Shown here in pieces: positions 26,497-35,473 of a stretch of DNA of 64,000 bases. The position numbers were made by a program, and so were the translations under genes. The stretch is from Leucobacter zeae (GTDB lineage: Bacteria; Actinomycetota; Actinomycetes; Actinomycetales; Microbacteriaceae): contig NZ_QYAB01000002.1 in NCBI RefSeq assembly GCF_016758175.1, positions 230,703-294,702 of the forward strand, written 5' to 3'. Each line of letters begins with the position of its first letter. The stretch's first letter is position 1. Below the pieces are notes generated by a model. It did no database searches and was not told where the DNA came from. It worked only from the letters and a program-made list of their open reading frames with translations.

Positions 26497-27909
26497 TCAG
26501 CCGCTGATGACGTGCGGCTCGGCGACGGCCTTGAGCCCCTCGACGCCGAACTCGCGGCCGTAGCCCGACTGCTTCGCTCCGCCGAACGGGACCATGGGGT
26601 GCAGTCCGCCGTGGGAGTTGATCCAGGTCGTTCCCGCCTGCATGCGGGCCGCGACCTCGAGCGCCCGGGTGCGATCCGACGACCACACGGAGCTGCCGAG
26701 GCCGACCTCGAGCTCGTTCGCGAGACGCACGGCCTCGTCGAGGTCGGTGTACCGGATCACCGGGAGCGCCGGCCCGAACTGCTCCTCGAGCACGAGGTCG
26801 TTGTGGGGGTCGATGTCGGTGACGATGGTCGTCGGGTAGAAGTTGCCCGGTGCGTCGTAGTCCGGGTCTCCGCCGAGCGCGATGGTCGCACCGCCGTCCT
26901 TCGCAGCCTGCACGAGCCGGTCGACGACGTCGAACTGGGCGCGGTTCTGCAGCGGGCCGAGGACGTTGTTCTCGTCGAGGCCGACGCCCATGGGCACGTT
27001 CTTCGCGAACGCCACCAGGTGCTCCACGACCGCGTCGTAGACGTCGTCGTGCACGTAGAGGCGCTTGAGCGCAGCGCAGGTCTGGCCGGTGTTGATGAAG
27101 CCGCCCCAGAAGAGGCCCTCGGCGATCGCCGCGGGGTCGACGTCGGGCAGCACGATGCCGGCGTCGTTGCCGCCGAGCTCGAGCGTCAGGCGGGTCACGT
27201 TCTGCGCGGACGCCTCGATGATGCCCTTGCCGACCGGGGTCGAGCCGGTGAACATGATCTTGCCGATGCGCGGGCTGCTGGTCAGGGCGGCGCCAACGAC
27301 CCGCCCGGCGCCCGTCACGACGTTGAGCACGCCCTCGGGCAGCACCTGGTTCATGACCGCGACGAGCGCGAGGACCGAGAGCGAGGTCGTCTCTGCCGGC
27401 TTGATGACGACGGTGTTGCCCATGCGCAGCGACGGCGCGATCTGCCAGATCGAGATCATCATCGGCCAGTTCCACGGCGAGATCGCGCCCACGACGCCCA
27501 GGGGGCGGTAGTGCATCTCGGCGTAGTTCTCGCCGTCGTCGACGAGCACCTCGACGGGGAGGGGCGTGTCGGCCGGAACGCGCGTCCAGGCGACGCAGCC
27601 GCCGACCTCGAAGCGGGCGTTCGGGCCGTTGAGCGGCTTGCCCTGCTCGCGGGAGAGCAGCTCGGCGAGGGCCTCGGAAGACGCCTCGATCGCGTCGGCG
27701 GCGCGGTGGAGGATCGCGCGGCGCTCGTCGTCGGGCAATGCGGTCCAGGCGCCCTGCGCGGCCTCGGCGCGATCGATCGCCGCCTCGAGATCCGCGACGC
27801 CCTGCACCGGGGCCGTACCGATGAGCTCGCCGGTCGCCGGGTCGAACACCTCGCGGGTCTCGCCGCTCGTCGGGGTGATCGCCGCGAGCAGGCTTGCGTA
27901 TGTTTCCAT
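26497..27909 (-). CDS. NAD(P)-dependent aldehyde dehydrogenase
   Basis: A 470-residue aldehyde dehydrogenase. Visible are ISPWNWPMMISIWQIAPSLRMGN, the FTGSTPVGK turn, the Glu in LELGGNDAGIV, the nucleophile Cys in NTGQTCAALKRLYVH, and EEQFGPALPVI. The QTCAALKR context is typical of broad-range aldehyde dehydrogenases rather than of GabD. It stands alone on the minus strand, divergent from the GNAT-hydrolase gene. It could oxidise an aldehyde produced by amine oxidase or alcohol dehydrogenase activity, but the substrate is not visible. Confidence 0.85.
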   Translation of the reverse strand: METYASLLAAITPTSGETREVFDPATGELIGTAPVQGVADLEAAIDRAEAAQGAWTALPDDERRAILHRAADAIEASSEALAELLSREQGKPLNGPNARFEVGGCVAWTRVPADTPLPVEVLVDDGENYAEMHYRPLGVVGAISPWNWPMMISIWQIAPSLRMGNTVVIKPAETTSLSVLALVAVMNQVLPEGVLNVVTGAGRVVGAALTSSPRIGKIMFTGSTPVGKGIIEASAQNVTRLTLELGGNDAGIVLPDVDPAAIAEGLFWGGFINTGQTCAALKRLYVHDDVYDAVVEHLVAFAKNVPMGVGLDENNVLGPLQNRAQFDVVDRLVQAAKDGGATIALGGDPDYDAPGNFYPTTIVTDIDPHNDLVLEEQFGPALPVIRYTDLDEAVRLANELEVGLGSSVWSSDRTRALEVAARMQAGTTWINSHGGLHPMVPFGGAKQSGYGREFGVEGLKAVAEPHVISG

Positions 27910-28060
27910 GGTTCCTCCACTTCGAGTCCTGCCGATGCGTTCAGCGTAGGGCGCCCGCGCCCCGCGGCGCTTGTCCTGCGCGGTAGCGCCGTTGATTCTG
28001 CGGGAACAGACGTCGGGCGGTGCGGCGGAGCGGCCTCCGGATTCGACCGGGTCCTTCGGG

Positions 28061-28066
28061 CATACT
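28061..28066 (+). promoter_or_regulatory. -10 box before the GNAT-hydrolase gene
   Basis: CATACT is followed by 7 nt and then the ATG at 28074, with no ribosome-binding site. This is a further leaderless-type start in the window. Confidence 0.4.
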
Positions 28067-28073
28067 GGGGCGC

Positions 28074-29327
28074 ATGCCCGACTCGCACCCGCTCGACCGA
28101 CTCACCGCACCCCTGCGCACGGAGCGCCTCGTCCTGCGCCGCGCGGAGACGCGCGACCTCGACGCGCAGTGGGAGTACCGGCGTCTGGCCGACGTGGGGG
28201 AGTGGCTCGGCTGGCACCCGGTCGACCGCGCCGACTGGGACGAGGCCGCGCCGGACCGCCTCGCCGACACGCTCGTCATCGAGGTCGCCGGAGACGCGGC
28301 CGGCGGGCGGCACGGCGCGGTGATCGGGGATGTCATGCTCAAGGTCGAGACGTCGTGGTCGCAGCGCGAGGTCGCGGGCTCGGCGGCGGGGACCCAGGCC
28401 GAACTGGGGTGGACGCTGCACCCCGACTTCGCGGGCAGGGGGTACGCGACCGAAGCCGTGCGCGAGGCCATTCGGTTCTGCTTCGAGGAGCTGGGCCTGC
28501 ATCGCGTGCAGGCGGGCGCCTTCACCGTGAACGAGGCCTCGACCCGGCTCATGCGACGGGTCGGGATGCGGCTCGAGAGCTCGACGGTGCGCGACGCGCT
28601 GCACCGCGATCTCGGCTGGGTCGACGGCGTCATGTACGGCCTGCTGGCCGCCGAGTGGCGCGCGGCGCGCGACGGCCGCCGGCCGCGCGCCACGATCCTC
28701 CACGGGTTCACCGCCGATCCGTCGAAGCACTGGTTCCCATGGCTTGCCGAGCGGCTCGAGGCGCACGGCTTCGATGTGCGCGTGCCAGCGCTGCCGGACG
28801 CCGACGCTCCGGACCCTTCCGCCTGGGTCGCTGCGGCGTCCGACGCCATCGGGGACGCGCGCGACGGGGACGTCGTGATCGGGCACAGCCTCGGCTGCGC
28901 CACCGCGCTCCGTGCGCTCGCCGACCTGGACCGTCACCGGACCGCCGCGCGCGGTGCCGCAGGGCCTCGCGATGCGGGCTCCGAAGCCGCGGACTCGGGA
29001 TCGTCCGAGGTCGCCCCGGCCGAGCGCCTCGGGGCGCTCGTGCTCGTCGCGGGGTTCGGAACGGCTCTCGACAGCCTGCCCGAGCTCGACGGTTTCACCG
29101 ACTCCGCGATGTCGGGCGTCGACGCCGCGCGGATCCCCCGCCTCGTGCGCCGGATCGCGACCCTGCGCTCCGACGCCGACGAGATCGTGCCCGCGTCGGC
29201 GAGCGACGCGCTCGCCGACGCGCTGGGAGCGCCCGTGGAGATCGTGCGCGGCGCCGGGCACTTCCTCGACCGCGAGGGGGTCAGGGCGCTGCCCGAGGCG
29301 CTCCGGGCCGCGGTGCTCGCGGTCTAG
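28074..29327 (+). CDS. GNAT N-acetyltransferase fused to a serine hydrolase domain
   Basis: A 417-residue two-domain protein. Residues 1-195 match RimJ/RimL-type GNAT acetyltransferases (TERLVLRRAETRDLDAQWEYR; acetyl-CoA loop in HPDFAGRGYATEAVREAI; NEASTRLMRRVGM). Residues about 205-417 look like an RBBP9/YdeN-type alpha/beta hydrolase: ATILHGFTADPSKHWFPWL, nucleophile Ser in VVIGHSLGCATALRAL, an Asp near RSDADEIVP, and the catalytic His in GAGHFLDREG. An Ala/Gly-rich insert separates parts of the hydrolase domain. The joint function is unknown; acylating and deacylating the same molecule is possible. Confidence 0.8.
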   Translation: MPDSHPLDRLTAPLRTERLVLRRAETRDLDAQWEYRRLADVGEWLGWHPVDRADWDEAAPDRLADTLVIEVAGDAAGGRHGAVIGDVMLKVETSWSQREVAGSAAGTQAELGWTLHPDFAGRGYATEAVREAIRFCFEELGLHRVQAGAFTVNEASTRLMRRVGMRLESSTVRDALHRDLGWVDGVMYGLLAAEWRAARDGRRPRATILHGFTADPSKHWFPWLAERLEAHGFDVRVPALPDADAPDPSAWVAAASDAIGDARDGDVVIGHSLGCATALRALADLDRHRTAARGAAGPRDAGSEAADSGSSEVAPAERLGALVLVAGFGTALDSLPELDGFTDSAMSGVDAARIPRLVRRIATLRSDADEIVPASASDALADALGAPVEIVRGAGHFLDREGVRALPEALRAAVLAV

Positions 29328-29374
29328 CCGTTCCCGCGCGGACGGCGAGAGGGAGGCGGGTGCCCGCCTCACGA

Positions 29375-29402
29375 CGGGTGCCCGCCATCCGGCGGGCACC
29401 CG
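29375..29402. terminator. Bidirectional terminator, 12-bp perfect stem
   Basis: CGGGTGCCCGCC and GGCGGGCACCCG with a 4-nt loop lie between two convergent genes. An extra copy of the left arm lies 17 bp upstream (29358). Confidence 0.75.
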
Positions 29403-29404
29403 GC

Positions 29405-30790
29405 CTACGACCCCGCGTGGACCTCGAGCGCCTCGCCGAGGATCGCGAGCGCCTCGTCGATGAGCGCGTCGGACACCGTGATCGCGGGGAGCATGCGCAG
29501 CACGTGCCCGTCGCTGCCGCCCGGGAGCAGGATCAGGCCGCGCTCGAGCGCGAGCCGGCTGAGGGCGCGATAGGCCGACGGGTCGGGGTCGCCCGCGGGC
29601 GTCACGAGTTCGATCCCGTGCAGCGCGCCGAGGCCGCGCACGTCGCCGATCACGGGGTAGCGAGCCTGCAGGGCCCGCAGCCCGGTCCCGATGCGGTCCC
29701 CGACCTCGGCGGCGCGCTCGAGCGTGCCAGGCGCTTCGAGCTGGTCGAGCACCGAGAGCGCGGCGGCGCACGCGACGGGGTTGCCGCTGAAGGTGCCGCT
29801 GAGGCCGCCCGGGGACATGGAGTCCATGATCTCGGCTCTGCCCGTGACCGCCGAGAGCGGGATTCCCGACGCGATGGCCTTCGCCGTCGCGACGAGGTCC
29901 GGCACGAAGCCGAAGTGCTCGCTCGCGAACATCCGCCCGGTGCGGCCGAGCCCGGTCTGGATCTCGTCGGCGATGACGACGATCCCGTGGGCGCGGCACC
30001 ACTCCTGCAGCGCCGGCAGGAAGCCTTCGGCGGGCAGGATCACGCCGCCCTCGCCCTGGATCGGCTCGATCACGAGGCACGCCAGGTTCTCGGCCCCGGC
30101 GGTCTTCTCGAGGTACGCGATGGCCCTCCGGGCGGCGTCGGAGCCGTTCAGGCCGTCGTGGAAGGGGTAGGAGTTCGCGGTGCGGTAGATCTCGCCGGGC
30201 CGCGGCCCCGCTCCGATCGCGTACGGGGTCGCTTTGAAGTTCAGGCCGAGCGTCAGGTTGGTGCGCCCGTGGTAGGCGTGGTCGACGACGGCGATGCCGT
30301 TGCGCCGCGTGTGGGCGCGCGCGATCTTGATCGCGTTCTCGATCGCCTCGGCCCCCGTCGAGCCGAGCATCGACTTCTTGGGGAAGTCGCCGGGGGTGGC
30401 GAGCGCGAGTCGGCGCGACACCTCGACGTAGCCCTCGTAGGGGGTGACGCCGAAGAGCGTGTGGGTGAAGCGGTCGATCTGGTCGACCGCGGCCGCGGTC
30501 GCGCCGGCGTTGCCATGGCCGAGCGTGGTGACGCCGATGCCCGACCCGAAGTCGATGAACTCGTTGCCGTCGACATCGGTGAGCACCGAATCGTCGGCCG
30601 ACGCGATGAACACCGGGAACGCCGGGCTCACCGCGGCGGAGACGTACTCGCTCCTCCGCTCGCCGAGCTCGCGCGAGCGCGGCCCGGGGACCTCGGTGCG
30701 CACGCGCCTCGGGCCCGGCCGTGCGGGCGCACCGCTCGATGCTGCGGGTGCTGCGGGTGCTGCGGTCTGCGCGGGTGCTGCGGGGTTCAT
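29405..30790 (-). CDS. gabT: 4-aminobutyrate-type class III aminotransferase
   Basis: A 461-residue PLP enzyme of the class III (GabT/OAT) family. Visible are FIDFGSGIGVTTLGHGN, STGAEAIENAIKIAR, the VVDHAYHGRTNLTLG loop, the Asp motif IADEIQTGLGRTG, the cofactor lysine in VATAKAIASGIPLSA, and TFSGNPVACAAALSVL. The first 35 residues are an Ala/Pro-rich extension. GABA:2-oxoglutarate transamination to succinate semialdehyde is the default call. Related enzymes act on 2,4-diaminobutyrate (DoeD type), which matters because of the possible ectoine-degrading genes next door. A LysR gene is divergent. Confidence 0.85.
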   Translation of the reverse strand: MNPAAPAQTAAPAAPAASSGAPARPGPRRVRTEVPGPRSRELGERRSEYVSAAVSPAFPVFIASADDSVLTDVDGNEFIDFGSGIGVTTLGHGNAGATAAAVDQIDRFTHTLFGVTPYEGYVEVSRRLALATPGDFPKKSMLGSTGAEAIENAIKIARAHTRRNGIAVVDHAYHGRTNLTLGLNFKATPYAIGAGPRPGEIYRTANSYPFHDGLNGSDAARRAIAYLEKTAGAENLACLVIEPIQGEGGVILPAEGFLPALQEWCRAHGIVVIADEIQTGLGRTGRMFASEHFGFVPDLVATAKAIASGIPLSAVTGRAEIMDSMSPGGLSGTFSGNPVACAAALSVLDQLEAPGTLERAAEVGDRIGTGLRALQARYPVIGDVRGLGALHGIELVTPAGDPDPSAYRALSRLALERGLILLPGGSDGHVLRMLPAITVSDALIDEALAILGEALEVHAGS

Positions 30791-30897
30791 GTGGCCTCCT
30801 CTGGGCGTGCGTTCGTCTGGGGGAACCTGCGGTTCAGCACCACGCTACGACTCGCCGTTTGTCAGGAAAAGCGACGAAATCTGACCATGATCGGTGT

Positions 30898-30913
30898 ATT
30901 CTGCTTACAGAAT
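30898..30913. promoter_or_regulatory. Palindromic operator candidate for the LysR regulator
   Basis: ATTCTG-CTTA-CAGAAT is a perfect 6-bp inverted repeat in the AT-rich gap between divergent gabT and lysR. It fits the T-N11-A rule of LysR-type regulators. Confidence 0.5.
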
Positions 30914-30942
30914 GACGCGATGACCGCGAGAGGGGAACGCCG

Positions 30943-31830
30943 ATGCTCGATCTCCGACGGCTCGTGATCCTGCGCGAGCTGAAGCTCCACGGGACGATGA
31001 GCGCCGCGGCGCGCGAGCTCTCGTACACCCACTCCGCGGTCTCGCAGCAGCTCGCCCTGCTCGAGCGCGAGGCGGGCGTGCGGCTGCTCGAGAAATCCGG
31101 CAGGAACGTGCGGCTGACCCCTGCTGGCGAGGAGCTCGTCGCCAACACCGACGCGATCCTGGCCGCCATGGAGCGCGCCGAATCCGCGCTCGCAGAGAGC
31201 CACCGGCGCCCCAAGGGGGTGGTGCGCGTCGCGGCGTTCACCACGATCAGCCGCATCTTCCTGCCCGACGCGCTGCTGCGGCTCTCGGAGGAGTACCCCG
31301 ACCTCGACGTGCGCGTGACCCGGGCGGATCCCGAGGTCGCGGTGACGATGCTGCTGTCGCGCCAGGTCGACGTCGTGCTCGCCGACGCGTATCCCGGCAC
31401 GGAGTCGACGGCGACGAGCGGGGTGACCGTCGCTCCGCTCGCCGAGGATCCGGTGCGCGCATACCTGCCGGATGGCTCCGGGCGAGACGGCTCCGTGCCC
31501 CTCGCGCAGGTCCGCTGGGTGATGGAGCCCCAGGGGTCTGCGGCCGCCCAGTGGGCGCTGCGGGTGTGCCGCGAGCGCGGCTTCGAACCGCTCGTGGCAC
31601 ATACGACCTCCGATCTGCTCTTCCACCTGCGCATGGTCGAGCACGGCCTCGCGGCGGCCTTCCTGCCGGACACCGTACTGCGCGAGGCGGGGGTGGAGCT
31701 GGAACCGAGTCGGGAGTTCCCGGTGGATCAGCGCCGGAGCATCCACCTGCTGATGCGCGCGGGATCGGAGGCGCATCCGGCCCACATCGCCGTGCGCGCG
31801 GCGATCGCAGCCGCGATCGAGCGGCGCTGA
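30943..31830 (+). CDS. LysR-family transcriptional regulator
   Basis: A 295-residue LysR-type regulator: N-terminal winged helix (MLDLRRLVILRELKLHGTMS; TLxAAAREL-type recognition helix with SAVSQQLALLER) and a C-terminal periplasmic-binding-like effector domain. It is clearly paralogous to the LysR protein at 38.1 kb (shared MLD/VLD start, GVVRVVAF strand, ADxYPG motif). It is divergent from the gabT-like gene and probably controls it. The gene end is tandemly duplicated (see repeat at 31801). Confidence 0.9.
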   Translation: MLDLRRLVILRELKLHGTMSAAARELSYTHSAVSQQLALLEREAGVRLLEKSGRNVRLTPAGEELVANTDAILAAMERAESALAESHRRPKGVVRVAAFTTISRIFLPDALLRLSEEYPDLDVRVTRADPEVAVTMLLSRQVDVVLADAYPGTESTATSGVTVAPLAEDPVRAYLPDGSGRDGSVPLAQVRWVMEPQGSAAAQWALRVCRERGFEPLVAHTTSDLLFHLRMVEHGLAAAFLPDTVLREAGVELEPSREFPVDQRRSIHLLMRAGSEAHPAHIAVRAAIAAAIERR

Positions 31831-31890
31831 GTGGGCGCGGCCGCGATCGAGCGGCGCTGAGTGGGCGCGGCCGCGATCGAGCGGCGCTGA
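31801..31890 (+). repeat. 30-bp tandem duplication of the lysR stop region
   Basis: The last codons and TGA of lysR are followed by two exact 30-bp copies starting GTGGGCGCGGCCGCGATCG and ending in the same codons and TGA; the last 20 bp of the gene itself match too. The result is three in-frame stop codons. Confidence 0.85.
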
Positions 31891-31923
31891 GCCAGCACGG
31901 GCTGAGGGGGTGCGGCCCCGGCG

Positions 31924-32688
31924 CTACTTCGCGAGGTACCCGCCTTCGACGGGGATCGACGTGCCGGTCAGGTAGGCGGCCTCGGGCGACGCGAGGAATC
32001 GCACCACGGCGGCCACGTCCTCGGGCTCGGCGATCCTGCCCATCGGAATCGCCTCCGCGACTCTCCGCGCCTCGGCCTCGGGGTCGGGGAGCCCGTCGAG
32101 CCACTCCTGGTAGAGCGGCGTGCGGGTCATGCCGGGGGCGACGGCATTGACCCGGATCCCGAACTGCGCGAGATCGATCGCCGCAGCCTTCGTGAACGCG
32201 AGCATCGCTCCCTTCGACGCGCTGTAGACGCCCATCGTCGGGACGCCGATGCTCGCGAGGCGCGACGTGATGTTGATGATCGCGCCGCCGTCGCCCTGGG
32301 CGCGCATCGCGCGCGCGGCGGCGATCAGCAGCTGCATGGGGGCGAAGGTGTTGGTCTCGAACGTCTCGCGGATCGCCTCTTCGGACACCTCGAGCAGGTC
32401 GCCCGTGTGATCGATCGCGGCGTTGTTCACGAGCACGTCGAGGCGGCCGAAGGCCGCGACGGCGCGATCCACCGTCTGCGTCGCCGCGCCGGGAGCCGTC
32501 AGATCGGCGGCGACGAAGCGCGCCCGCGGCCCGAGCGCCTCGGCGACCGCCGAACCGCGGGCGTGCGAGCGCCCGGTGACGACGACGCGGAATCCGTCGT
32601 CGACGAGCTGCCCGGCGATGACCACGCCGATGCCCGATGTGGCCCCCGTGACGAGTGCGACCCGATCGTGCGGTGCGCGAGCGTTCAT
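31924..32688 (-). CDS. Short-chain dehydrogenase/reductase
   Basis: A 254-residue classical SDR: TGATSGIG cofactor motif at the N-terminus, NNAA, the catalytic Ser in INITSRLAS, YSASK (Tyr-Lys), and VNAVAPGMTRTPLY. The start was placed at the ATG at 32688; a much longer open frame upstream is a shadow of the transporter gene. It is the last gene of the five-gene M24 operon, 32 bp after the transporter. The substrate is unknown; an alcohol or ketone intermediate of the same pathway is likely. Confidence 0.88.
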   Translation of the reverse strand: MNARAPHDRVALVTGATSGIGVVIAGQLVDDGFRVVVTGRSHARGSAVAEALGPRARFVAADLTAPGAATQTVDRAVAAFGRLDVLVNNAAIDHTGDLLEVSEEAIRETFETNTFAPMQLLIAAARAMRAQGDGGAIINITSRLASIGVPTMGVYSASKGAMLAFTKAAAIDLAQFGIRVNAVAPGMTRTPLYQEWLDGLPDPEAEARRVAEAIPMGRIAEPEDVAAVVRFLASPEAAYLTGTSIPVEGGYLAK

Positions 32689-32720
32689 GTGCGTGTTCCT
32701 TCCGTTCGTTCCAGCCTGCC

Positions 32721-34148
32721 CTATCGCAGGGCAGCGTGCTTCACGCCGATCAGCTTCTCGCCCTGCTGCACGCGGAGCGCGTCGTCGCTGCCGGGCAGCA
32801 CGTTGCCGCGGAGCGAGCGGCCGGCGGTCTCGTTGAAGGTCAGCACCGAGACGAGGCCGATGAGGCCAGCGGCCGCGAGGTACCAGCCCGGTACGAGCAC
32901 GTTGCCGGTCGTGTCGATGAGGAGCTCGTTCACGGCGCCGGCGGTGCCGCCGAAGATCGCGGTCGACACGTTGTACCCGATCGCGAACCCCGAGTAGCGC
33001 ACCGACGTCGGGAAGAGGGCGGGCAGCGTCGCCGAGATGTTCGAGATGATCATCACGAGGAAGAGGCCGAGCAGCCCGATCCCGAGGAGCTGCGACCACA
33101 CCGCGCCGATCTGGATCAGCATCACGGCGGGCACCGAGAACACCATGAAGCCGATGCTCGCCGCGATGAGCAGCGGTTTGCGGCCGATCCGGTCGGAGAG
33201 CGCGCCGAACGGCACGATCACCGCCATCATGACGAGCTGGATGACGACGAGCGAGAAGTTCGACTCCGCCGCCCCGTGCCCGAGCGTCGTGGAGAGATAG
33301 CTCGGCATGTAGGTGAGCACCAGGTAGAACGCGACGTTGATGAGGATCACGAAGCCGGCGAGCTTCAGCACCTGCGCGGGGTAGCGCACGATGAGATCGC
33401 GCAGCGCCGACCAGGCGCTCGGCTTGCCGGATCCCGAGATGTCGATGTCGGCGGTGAAGGTCTCCGGCTCCTCGACGTTGCGGCGCATCCAGAGCGCGAG
33501 CAGCCCGAGCGGCAGCGTCAGCAGGAACGGCAGGCGCCACCAGCCCGCCATCATCGCGTCCTCGCCGAGCAGCAGCGTCATCGTCGTGACCAGGATCGCG
33601 GCCCCCGAGAATCCGGCGAGCGTGCCGAACTCGAGGAAGGAGCCGTAGAAGCCGCGCCGGTTGTCCGGGGCGTGCTCCGCCATGAAGACCGCGGCGCCCG
33701 CGTACTCCCCGCCGGCCGAGAAGCCCTGGATCATGCGCAGCAGCACGAGCAGGACGGGCGCCCAGATGCCGATGGTCTCGGTGGTCGGCAGCAGGCCGAT
33801 CGCGGCGGTCGAGAGGCTGATCATGAGGATGGTCGCCATGAGTACGGCCCTGCGGCCGATGCGATCCCCGAGCGGCCCGAGGATCGCGCCCCCGAGCGGG
33901 CGCACGAGGAAGGAGATCGCGAACGTCGCGAACGCCAGGATCCGCGGCCAGGCTTCGCCCTGGTCGCCCCCGAAATCGAAGAAGAGGGTCGACAGGTAGA
34001 TCACGAGGTAGCCGTAGACCCCGTAGTCGAACCACTCGATGGCGTTGCCGATCGCGGCGCCCGCGACGGACTTGCGGGTGTTGCGCCGCTGGATCGGGGT
34101 GAGGTCGATGTCCCGTGTGATCGGGCTGAGCGTGGATGCGTCTGACAT
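32721..34148 (-). CDS. MFS transporter, ProP/metabolite:H+ symporter type
   Basis: A 475-residue, 12-segment transporter. It opens with AAIGNAIEWFDYGVYGYL and has the loop 2-3 motif GPLGDRIGRRAVL, the RMIQGFSAGGEYAGAAVF signature and a second GALSDRIGRKP. These mark the ProP/KgtP/ShiA group of proton symporters for osmolytes and organic acids. It lies between the M20 deacylase and the SDR in one operon. Members of this group take up ectoine, proline and betaine, among others, so uptake of the operon's substrate is a fair inference. The ATG at 34148 follows AGAGAGG. Confidence 0.9.
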   Translation of the reverse strand: MSDASTLSPITRDIDLTPIQRRNTRKSVAGAAIGNAIEWFDYGVYGYLVIYLSTLFFDFGGDQGEAWPRILAFATFAISFLVRPLGGAILGPLGDRIGRRAVLMATILMISLSTAAIGLLPTTETIGIWAPVLLVLLRMIQGFSAGGEYAGAAVFMAEHAPDNRRGFYGSFLEFGTLAGFSGAAILVTTMTLLLGEDAMMAGWWRLPFLLTLPLGLLALWMRRNVEEPETFTADIDISGSGKPSAWSALRDLIVRYPAQVLKLAGFVILINVAFYLVLTYMPSYLSTTLGHGAAESNFSLVVIQLVMMAVIVPFGALSDRIGRKPLLIAASIGFMVFSVPAVMLIQIGAVWSQLLGIGLLGLFLVMIISNISATLPALFPTSVRYSGFAIGYNVSTAIFGGTAGAVNELLIDTTGNVLVPGWYLAAAGLIGLVSVLTFNETAGRSLRGNVLPGSDDALRVQQGEKLIGVKHAALR

Positions 34149-34171
34149 GGCTGCCTCTCTGGTGGGTCGGG

Positions 34172-35473
34172 TCACGCGCTCGCCGTCGAGCGCGCGGTCC
34201 CGGGTTCGGTGGTGGGGTCGGAGTGGGCGTGCGCCAGACGGAGCACCGTGAGCGCGTACGCGCGCGCCGCCGCGGCGAGCTGCGCGATCGACACGCGCTC
34301 GTCCGGCTGATGCGCCTGCCCCGTAATGTCTCCCGGGCCGAGGATGATCGTCGGGGCGCCGTGGTGCTCGGCGACGAATCCGCCCTCGCAGGCCGCGGTC
34401 CATCCCGTCTGCCTGCCCGGCTCGCCGAGCTCGCGGAGGGCCTCGGACGCGAGGCGCGCGACCGGCGAGGTGCCGGGTGTGCGGAAGCCGGGCATGGTCA
34501 TGTCGACGGAGCCCGTGACCCTGATGCGATCGGCGTTCGCGATCCCGGATGCCGCGACGCTCGCGCGCACCTCGGCGAGCAGGTCCGCGAGGATGCGGTC
34601 GGCGCGTTCGCCCGGCATGGTGCGACGGTCGACGGTGACCGTCGTCGTGCGCGGCACCATCGACGTGCCGCTGCCGCCCGCGATCGTGCCGACGTTCCAG
34701 GTGGGGGAGCCGAGGAACGGGTCCCGGGGTCCGCGGTCCGCGGCCTCGTGGCGCGCACGGACCGCGGTGATGAGCAGTGCGGCGGCGGAGATCGAGCTCG
34801 CCCCGTCCTCGGGGCGACCGGCGTGCGCTGAGGCGCCGACAATCTCGAAGGCGAGGTTGGTCGCGCCGCGGCAGCCGACCACGACCTCGAGGTCGGTCGG
34901 CTCCGCGACGATGCAGGCGAGGTACTCGCGGGGCGCCTCTGCGGCAAGCGCGGCGACGACGCCGGTCGCGCGATCCTCCTCGTCGACCGTGCAGAGCAGC
35001 TCCAGCCGCAGTTCCGGCGCGACGGCATGCACCGCCGCCATCGCGGAGAGCGCGGCTGCGAGGCCGCCCTTCATGTCTGTCGCGCCGCGCCCGATGACGG
35101 CCGTGTCGCCGTCTTCATCTCCGACGATGCGGGGCTCGAAGGGGTCGCCCGTCCAGCCTTCGCCGGCCGGGACGACATCGCTGTGCCCGAGGAAGAGCAC
35201 GGCGGGACCGCCGGCGGGGCCGAGGGCGGCGCGCAGGTTCTCGCGCCCGGGAGCGACCTCCTGGAGCGAGACCTCCGCGCCGATGCGTTCGCAGATTGCG
35301 GCGAGTCGTGCGACCGTGCCCGCCTCGGTGCCGCCGGGGTTCTCGCCCCGACCGCGGATGAGATCGCAGGTGTCTGCGACGATGACCTCCGCGTCGATGC
35401 GCGCGAGCGCGGCGGTCTCGCGGTCGGTCCGGGCGGCGGGTCCCGCCGTCTCGGTGCCGCGCGCGAGCATCAT
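34172..35473 (-). CDS. M20-family amidohydrolase/deacylase (ArgE/DapE type)
   Basis: A 433-residue M20 metallopeptidase-fold enzyme. Metal-site motifs are LFLGHSDVVPAG (HxD), GRGATDMKGGLAAALSAM (bridging Asp), TVDEEDRATG (Glu-Glu), IVAEPTDLEV, and a C-terminal His (ITGQAHQPDERV). The dimerisation domain contains ASAHAGRPEDG. Such enzymes remove N-acyl groups from amino acids or dipeptides. The start overlaps the aminotransferase stop (ATGATG). In this operon it could deacetylate the product of the M24 hydrolase, replacing the unrelated DoeB of known ectoine pathways. That role is an inference. Confidence 0.87.
   Translation of the reverse strand: MMLARGTETAGPAARTDRETAALARIDAEVIVADTCDLIRGRGENPGGTEAGTVARLAAICERIGAEVSLQEVAPGRENLRAALGPAGGPAVLFLGHSDVVPAGEGWTGDPFEPRIVGDEDGDTAVIGRGATDMKGGLAAALSAMAAVHAVAPELRLELLCTVDEEDRATGVVAALAAEAPREYLACIVAEPTDLEVVVGCRGATNLAFEIVGASAHAGRPEDGASSISAAALLITAVRARHEAADRGPRDPFLGSPTWNVGTIAGGSGTSMVPRTTTVTVDRRTMPGERADRILADLLAEVRASVAASGIANADRIRVTGSVDMTMPGFRTPGTSPVARLASEALRELGEPGRQTGWTAACEGGFVAEHHGAPTIILGPGDITGQAHQPDERVSIAQLAAAARAYALTVLRLAHAHSDPTTEPGTARSTASA

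Noticed and set aside
32721..34035. Apparent N-terminal extension of the SDR at 31.9 kb through the MFS region
   Set aside because: The upstream part is the MFS gene read in another frame; the SDR starts at its own ATG at 32688.
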